64,000 nucleotides of DNA. Source: Candidatus Poseidoniaceae archaeon. GTDB lineage: Archaea; Thermoplasmatota; Poseidoniia; Poseidoniales; Poseidoniaceae. The DNA is taken from positions 1 through 64,000 of the forward strand of contig CALKGM010000002.1 in assembly GCA_938084675.1 (NCBI GenBank), given 5' to 3'. Below the pieces are notes generated by a model. It made no database searches, had not been told where the DNA came from, and was given only the letters and a program-made list of their open reading frames with translations. Positions 54,565 to 64,000 of the stretch are shown one piece after another (positions within the stretch are counted from its first letter, which is position 1; every line of letters starts with the position of its first letter). The position numbers and the translations under genes are program-made.

Positions 54565-57500
54565 TCATCCACGAAACTCTTGGAAGTATTGCTGTGTGTA
54601 AGAAAGCGCTTCAGCATGTGGATAACCTTGGGCGAGTAACCCGTTGTAGTAATCACGAGCGGGGTCGGGCATTGCCATCGGTTGAGGTGGGATTTGAGCA
54701 ACGGGTTGAGCCTGGAAATTTGGCATAGCAACTTGTGCAGCAGGCTGAGCGTGGAAATTTGGCATTGCAACCTGTGCAGCAGGCTGAGCCTGGAAATTTG
54801 GCATTGCAACTTGCCCAGCAGTAGCATTTGCCCACGCCTTTGTTTCATCTTCGCCCTTACTGCGAACGAATAGCAATACGCCAATTCCTGCCAGTATGAG
54901 GAAACCAACTCCTCCGACGAGATAGGTCGTCATGGAACTAGCGCCTTGGGTGTCCTCATCTGCTTCCTTGATCCACCGAGTAGGGTCTTTAGGATAAGCA
55001 TCGGCTCCGTCAGCGAGACTCCAATCAGCGGTCGGGTCGGAATAATTGTCACCATCTTGGTCGAGGCAGCCGATTCGGTCAGCACTTGAATTCCCATATA
55101 CTAACGGACAAGCATCAGCTCCATTATCTGTGGTCCACACTGTGTCGGGGTCAGAAATACCGTCTCCGTCACTGTCTGCACATCCGAAGCGATCTACCGT
55201 GGATGAATCGCGAAGTTCTGGGCAAGCGTCGGGTTGGAAGCCGAGAGGATTGTCGCCGTATCCGTCAATATCACTATCTGCCCATTGAGTGGGTTCATCG
55301 AAAAATGCGTCAGCACCATCAGAAACGAAGTAATTAGCCGAAGGGTCGGGGTCCGAGACTCCATCTTCATCGTAGTCGCTGCATCCAAAACGGTCTGTGA
55401 ATGAACCACCAGGTCGTTGAATACAAGCATCTGGTGTTGTTCCAGATTGGTTATCACCGTATCCGTCCCCATCTTCATCACTCCATTGAGTATTGTCAAC
55501 CGGGAATGCGTCATGGAGGTTGTACCATCCATCTCCATCTGCGTCAGGGCATCCTGCAGTATCGTCCATCCATGAGGTTCCTTCTCGTGTTGGACATGCA
55601 TCTTGATTGTAGGCGTTAGCAACGTAGGTGCCTGGCCAATCTGGATTTCTGTCATCCCAGCTTTGATTGGCGTAATTGTCTCCAAATCCGTCAGCGTCAA
55701 AATCGGACCATTGTGTGTTGTCATCTACAAATGCATCTGCTCCATCTTCAACACCCCACAATGCATCTGGGTTGGAATATCCATCGCCGTCCGAATCGAT
55801 ACAACCGATACGGTCCATTGTTGATGTTCCTGCAGAATTTGGACAAGCATCTGGATTAATTCCAGCGGCTGAGTCTCCATAAGTATCCAAGTCGCTATCT
55901 GCCCATTGTGTTGGCTCATTGACGAAGGCATCGTCAACATCTGCCCACCCATCTCCATCGGTATCAAGACAGGCAATCTTTCCATTCTCTGAAGAGTTTC
56001 CAAATTGATTAGGACAATCATCTCGTGAATCAGCCCATCCGTCACCATCGGTGTCAAGGCATCCAACTTCTCCAAGTGTTGATGTTCCTGCTATGCTTGA
56101 ACAATCATCGCTTCCATCGCTAAAACCATCCCCATCGTCGTCGTTGTCTTCGTCAACATCTCTACATCCGTCACCATCAATGTCCGTTGAGGCCTCAGAG
56201 ACCCAAGTGGGCCGGGGAGGATTGTATGACGTGCGAGGGCATAAATCAACATCATCGTTAACACCGTCATTGTCGATATCATCGTCTTCTATACCGTCTC
56301 TGCATCCATCTCTATCCCAATCGGTTGAGTTCGCAGGGTCATTAAAGTCTTGAGTTGAGGTCCAATTGTACTGGCCACCACGCGCACAAAGATCAGGTGA
56401 GTTGTCAGTCAGGCCATCGTTGTCGTCATCAGGGTCACACTCGTCTCCTTTCTCGTCAAAGTCAGTGTTGCCTTGGCCAGGGTTTGCGACCGAGGGACAA
56501 TTGTCCTCGAAATCAGGAACTCCATCACTGTCCGAATCTTGTTTCATTGATGAATCAAATGCCCAAACATAGACATCCCAACCACCAGTACTCGTGACGG
56601 TCGTTCCACCTTTGGTGATACTTGGAGATGAACTTTGACCCCCAAATGCCCCAACAACTGCAACGACATCAGAACCGTTGATGGCAATACCTCTACCGGT
56701 CTCGAAATCCGGGCTATCCGTGACATCTAACCATGTCCAGGAACCTGTTTTGGAAACGCCACCAACGAGAGCGTCATAATTCCCGTCTGGTGTGATTGCC
56801 TTATTTCCAGCAGTGAAGGTTCCTTGAGCATAGCCCGTAAAGATGAGTTCGTCTTTTGACGTCATCTCCATTCCTTCCAGTACGTCGTTTCCGTTTGTTC
56901 CACCAATCACTGCCCAATTGCTGTTCGAGGAGCCGCTTCCCTTCTTGATGAAAAAGACGTCAGAGCCACCCTTATTTGCAGTGATCGACCAACCACTTTG
57001 AGCAAGGGTTCCCTCAAAGATTCCACCCAAATACAAGGCGCCAGTTGAATCTATGCTCATGTACTCCACCGATACGATTTGGGATGGTATTCCATAGCCG
57101 CTTATTCCAGTAACAGAGCCTGCACTGGTCATTTTGATAATGAAGGAATCTTGTGTTCCGACAGTAGAATAACTCGTTGTTCCGAAAAGTACGTTATTTT
57201 GTGTGAGGCAAGAGATGTGATAGTCTCCATTAAGGTCGGTTACAACATCGGTAACAACTTGTTGTCCAATGCCTCCTCCGCTCGTGACCCATTTGAGTGC
57301 TCCATTTGCTCCGTCAAGTTTTGCAATGAACACTTCAGGGTTTGAAACGTTAATTGCAGTTCCACCGAAATCAGTTTCACCAGAAAAATACCCTGCCACC
57401 ACGATGTCACCAACATTATCTACAGATATTGCTTGAGGAATACTTGCGTCCGTGGTTGTATTCGGGAGCGTTTGGAAGGCAGTAGCCCACATCCAATTGC

Positions 57501-58029
57501 CCGTAGGGTCTGCGACAGCGACGAAACCATCGAGAACTTGCGTGTTCAAGATGGTCTGGCCGAAGTTAACTTGACCGAACATATATCCTGTAATTACAGC
57601 CATGCCGTTGACCGTAGTAATATCAGTTAGGAATGAAACCCCTCCCATGCTGTGGTCGGCCCCCGCCAAGAAGGTCCACGAACCAGTGGAGTCAATCCCC
57701 GCAATGTAAAATTCGTTTCCATTTGAATAAGGTGAAGTCGGTTGAAGTTGGTGGTTGCCAAACGTCATTGAGCGGTTAAAATCTCCTCCAACATAGTATC
57801 CATCGAGGCCAGGCGCAATCATAGTATCAAATTCATCACCAGTTGCGGCCCCTCCTGCCGAAAGGAAAATTTCAGGAGATGTTGCACGGGCCGAGGCTTC
57901 ATTGATGGCCTGAACTGAATCCAATTCAACAGGAGTCGTTTGTTGATGTGCCGCGAGAGGGCTGAGTAAACTCACTACGAACAATACTATGAGGAACAGG
58001 GGTAGGCTATGGCTGCGAGTGCGCTCCAT
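54565..58029 (-). CDS. Large surface protein with beta-propeller-like repeats and thrombospondin type 3 repeats
   Basis: A 1154-residue exoprotein. After a signal peptide (SLPLFLIVLFVVSLLSPLAA) comes a propeller-like region to about residue 495, with repeated blades of the form (TWL or WAVI)GG plus GND or FETGRGIA, resembling SBBP repeats. From about 500 to 1030 it carries calcium-binding thrombospondin type 3 repeats. A transmembrane helix follows (about 1043-1065, TTYLVGGVGFLILAGIGVLLFV), then a cytoplasmic tail with three 13-residue repeats and a Tyr/Gln-rich end (DYYNGLLAQGYPHAEALSY). It follows rpl30e on the minus strand with a hairpin between. Likely adhesion or polymer binding. Confidence 0.84.
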   Translation of the reverse strand: MERTRSHSLPLFLIVLFVVSLLSPLAAHQQTTPVELDSVQAINEASARATSPEIFLSAGGAATGDEFDTMIAPGLDGYYVGGDFNRSMTFGNHQLQPTSPYSNGNEFYIAGIDSTGSWTFLAGADHSMGGVSFLTDITTVNGMAVITGYMFGQVNFGQTILNTQVLDGFVAVADPTGNWMWATAFQTLPNTTTDASIPQAISVDNVGDIVVAGYFSGETDFGGTAINVSNPEVFIAKLDGANGALKWVTSGGGIGQQVVTDVVTDLNGDYHISCLTQNNVLFGTTSYSTVGTQDSFIIKMTSAGSVTGISGYGIPSQIVSVEYMSIDSTGALYLGGIFEGTLAQSGWSITANKGGSDVFFIKKGSGSSNSNWAVIGGTNGNDVLEGMEMTSKDELIFTGYAQGTFTAGNKAITPDGNYDALVGGVSKTGSWTWLDVTDSPDFETGRGIAINGSDVVAVVGAFGGQSSSPSITKGGTTVTSTGGWDVYVWAFDSSMKQDSDSDGVPDFEDNCPSVANPGQGNTDFDEKGDECDPDDDNDGLTDNSPDLCARGGQYNWTSTQDFNDPANSTDWDRDGCRDGIEDDDIDNDGVNDDVDLCPRTSYNPPRPTWVSEASTDIDGDGCRDVDEDNDDDGDGFSDGSDDCSSIAGTSTLGEVGCLDTDGDGWADSRDDCPNQFGNSSENGKIACLDTDGDGWADVDDAFVNEPTQWADSDLDTYGDSAAGINPDACPNSAGTSTMDRIGCIDSDGDGYSNPDALWGVEDGADAFVDDNTQWSDFDADGFGDNYANQSWDDRNPDWPGTYVANAYNQDACPTREGTSWMDDTAGCPDADGDGWYNLHDAFPVDNTQWSDEDGDGYGDNQSGTTPDACIQRPGGSFTDRFGCSDYDEDGVSDPDPSANYFVSDGADAFFDEPTQWADSDIDGYGDNPLGFQPDACPELRDSSTVDRFGCADSDGDGISDPDTVWTTDNGADACPLVYGNSSADRIGCLDQDGDNYSDPTADWSLADGADAYPKDPTRWIKEADEDTQGASSMTTYLVGGVGFLILAGIGVLLFVRSKGEDETKAWANATAGQVAMPNFQAQPAAQVAMPNFHAQPAAQVAMPNFQAQPVAQIPPQPMAMPDPARDYYNGLLAQGYPHAEALSYTQQYFQEFRG
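54704..54820 (-). repeat. Three 39-bp tandem repeats in the exoprotein tail
   Basis: Three near-identical 39-bp units encode QVAMPNFxAQPxA repeats in the cytoplasmic tail. The copies differ at only a few bases, so the array is probably recent and may vary in copy number between strains. Confidence 0.85.
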
Positions 58030-58045
58030 ACCTCATGGGCAGGGC

Positions 58046-58067
58046 TCAAAGGCCATCAAGCCTTTGA
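58046..58067 (-). terminator. Hairpin between rpl30e and the exoprotein gene
   Basis: A perfect 8-bp stem, TCAAAGGC (58046-58053) with GCCTTTGA (58060-58067), loop of six bases. It lies just after the rpl30e stop and before the exoprotein start on the minus strand. No T-tract follows, so it may be a processing site or a partial terminator rather than a full one. Confidence 0.4.
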
Positions 58068-58085
58068 TTCCTTGACGGTACAAGT

Positions 58086-58385
58086 TCACTCCATGTTGGA
58101 GTCAAGAGCAAGCAAATCACTGTCACCAGCGTCGAGGACGGTGATGGTGGACACAGAGAACGGTTTACCACAGGCGATGCCGAGTTCACGGTTCACCATT
58201 GCTGAGCGGTACATGGTCACTTCAGGGTGAGTTGCACGCAAAGCGTCTGTGTATTCTTCCGGGCAGTTAGCAGCAACGAGCACCAACTTTGCCTCTCCTT
58301 TAGCACAAGCATCGTTAGCTTGGCGTTGTCCAAACAACAGATTTCCTGTTGCGATTGCATTTTTCAATTGTCGGCTTAGATCCAT
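58086..58385 (-). CDS. Ribosomal protein L30e
   Basis: Large-subunit ribosomal protein of 99 residues, found in archaea and eukaryotes. It has the L30e/L7Ae fold: DLSRQLKNAIATGNLLFGQRQ, AKLVLVAANCPEEY, and RELGIACGKPFSVSTITVLDAGDSDLL. The ATG at 58385 follows the strong ribosome-binding site GGAGGAA. It sits after rpoA2, the usual archaeal place, but the genes that normally come next (nusA-like, S12, S7, elongation factor 2) are absent; an exoprotein follows instead. Confidence 0.93.
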   Translation of the reverse strand: MDLSRQLKNAIATGNLLFGQRQANDACAKGEAKLVLVAANCPEEYTDALRATHPEVTMYRSAMVNRELGIACGKPFSVSTITVLDAGDSDLLALDSNME

Positions 58386-58430
58386 TTTTATTCCTCCATT
58401 CTCCACATGTGTTTCTCATGGTTGGGAAAA

Positions 58431-63171
<4,741 letters not shown>

Positions 63172-63175
<4 letters not shown>

Positions 63176-64000
63176 CTTCGGTCCTCCAGTTCAAGGCGCA
63201 TGGCCACTCCTAAACTCTTCATTTCGTCTAGAAGTAGCTTGAATGCATATGAAGTCTGCACTTTGTAGACTTCTGCTCCATCTCCGTGGATGGGGCTGAC
63301 ATAAGTTCCACGCTTCGGGTCATACCAGGCAATGTGACCGGATTGAGCGCAGACATACATGTCAATACCATCTGATTCATCGAGCAAACGGTCTTTGATG
63401 ACCATTGAAGCTCCGTGTGCAATCAGACAGTCACGTTCCATCTCACCAAATCGCAGACCACCTTGTCGGGCACGTCCTTCGGTTGGCTGACGGGTCAAGA
63501 TTTGAACACGTCCACGAGAGCGAGCGTGTATCTTAGAGGAAACCAAGTGGTGCAATCGTTGGTAGAAAATACATCCAACGAAGATTTCGGCAGGGTATGA
63601 TTCACCGGTTTCACCGTTGATCATGGTTTCACGGCCTGTGTGGGCAAGTCCATTTCGGACCAAACCATCACGAAGGCTGGATTCCTTTTCTCCACGGAAA
63701 GCAGTACCGTCAACACGGCGGCCTTCCATAGCACCAACCTTACCACCGATCATTTCTAGAACGTGGGCCACGGTCATTCTCGAAGGAATTGCGTGAGGGT
63801 TGATGATGAGGTCCGGTACGACACCGTCTGCCGTGAACGGCATATCTTCTGGTTCAACCAAGCGTCCAATGACACCTTTTTGACCGTGACGGGATGCGAA
63901 TTTGTCACCAACTTCAGGAATCTTGTGGCTTCGAACCATGACACGGACCAAGCGGCCGGAGTCCAGAGATTCAGTAACATAGACGTTGTCGACCCATCCC
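63172..64000 (-). CDS. rpoB: DNA-directed RNA polymerase subunit B, C-terminal part (truncated by window edge)
   Basis: About 276 residues of the second-largest polymerase subunit; the 5' part lies beyond base 64000. The frame is open to the edge and shows [50 protein letters not shown]-like [37 protein letters not shown] and the zinc-ribbon region near the end. These are active-centre and switch motifs of subunit B (or of B' if the gene is split upstream). It is first in the order rpoB, rpoA1, rpoA2, rpl30e. Confidence 0.95.

Overview
The window looks like a piece of a planktonic marine euryarchaeal genome, most likely Marine Group II (Candidatus Poseidoniales, Thermoplasmata-related). The first 134 bases are the 3' end of an archaeal 16S rRNA that is not followed by a 23S gene. 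RNA polymerase is of the archaeal split type (A' and A''), an archaeal tRNA methyltransferase (Trm56) is present, and about a third of the window encodes very large secreted, membrane-anchored proteins with calcium-binding thrombospondin type 3 repeats. Ribonucleotide reductase is of the eukaryote-like class I type. A photolyase fits life in sunlit water. The lineage call rests on gene content, not on a tree.

Layout. 1-190: 16S 3' end and a strong terminator hairpin. 255-7468: NAD kinase-like protein, thiolase, TauE/SafE exporter, LemA, TraB-family protein, dihydropteroate synthase and two small membrane proteins. 7465-14534: Trm56, carAB (carbamoyl phosphate synthase) and an iron-sulfur photolyase. 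14620-17560: a tiny zinc-ribbon protein that is easily missed and a 932-residue exoprotein. 17565-22425: lipB, then dut divergent from nrdB-nrdA behind a long leader. 22504-26740: five tightly overlapping genes (His-rich membrane protein, DarB-like ketosynthase, heme-oxygenase-like diiron oxidase, unknown protein, fatty acid desaturase). 26789-29740: a YHYH-domain exoprotein and an SCO1-like lipoprotein. 29756-35754 (minus strand): lipA and a complete branched-chain 2-oxoacid dehydrogenase operon. 35911-36774: a pteridine-reductase-like SDR and tRNA-Leu(UAA). 36869-48837: two adjacent surface proteins, one of 2968 residues with a transglutaminase-like domain that lacks the expected His. 48844-54538: small hypothetical, XPD-like helicase, a probable structured RNA, a ribbon-helix-helix regulator divergent from a TerB-like protein, glutamate dehydrogenase and a small membrane protein. 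54565-58029: a 1154-residue exoprotein. 58086-64000: rpl30e, rpoA2, rpoA1 and the 3' part of rpoB.

How the genes work together. LipB and LipA make the lipoyl cofactor that the E2 subunit of the branched-chain dehydrogenase needs; with the thiolase and glutamate dehydrogenase this fits a heterotroph that degrades amino acids and acyl-CoA compounds, in line with the many surface proteins. Dut and NrdAB control deoxynucleotide supply from one divergent promoter region. The strongest candidate for an undescribed system is the five-gene operon at 22504-26740: bacterial-type acyl-condensing and oxidative enzymes in an archaeon, a group that normally has no fatty acid synthase.
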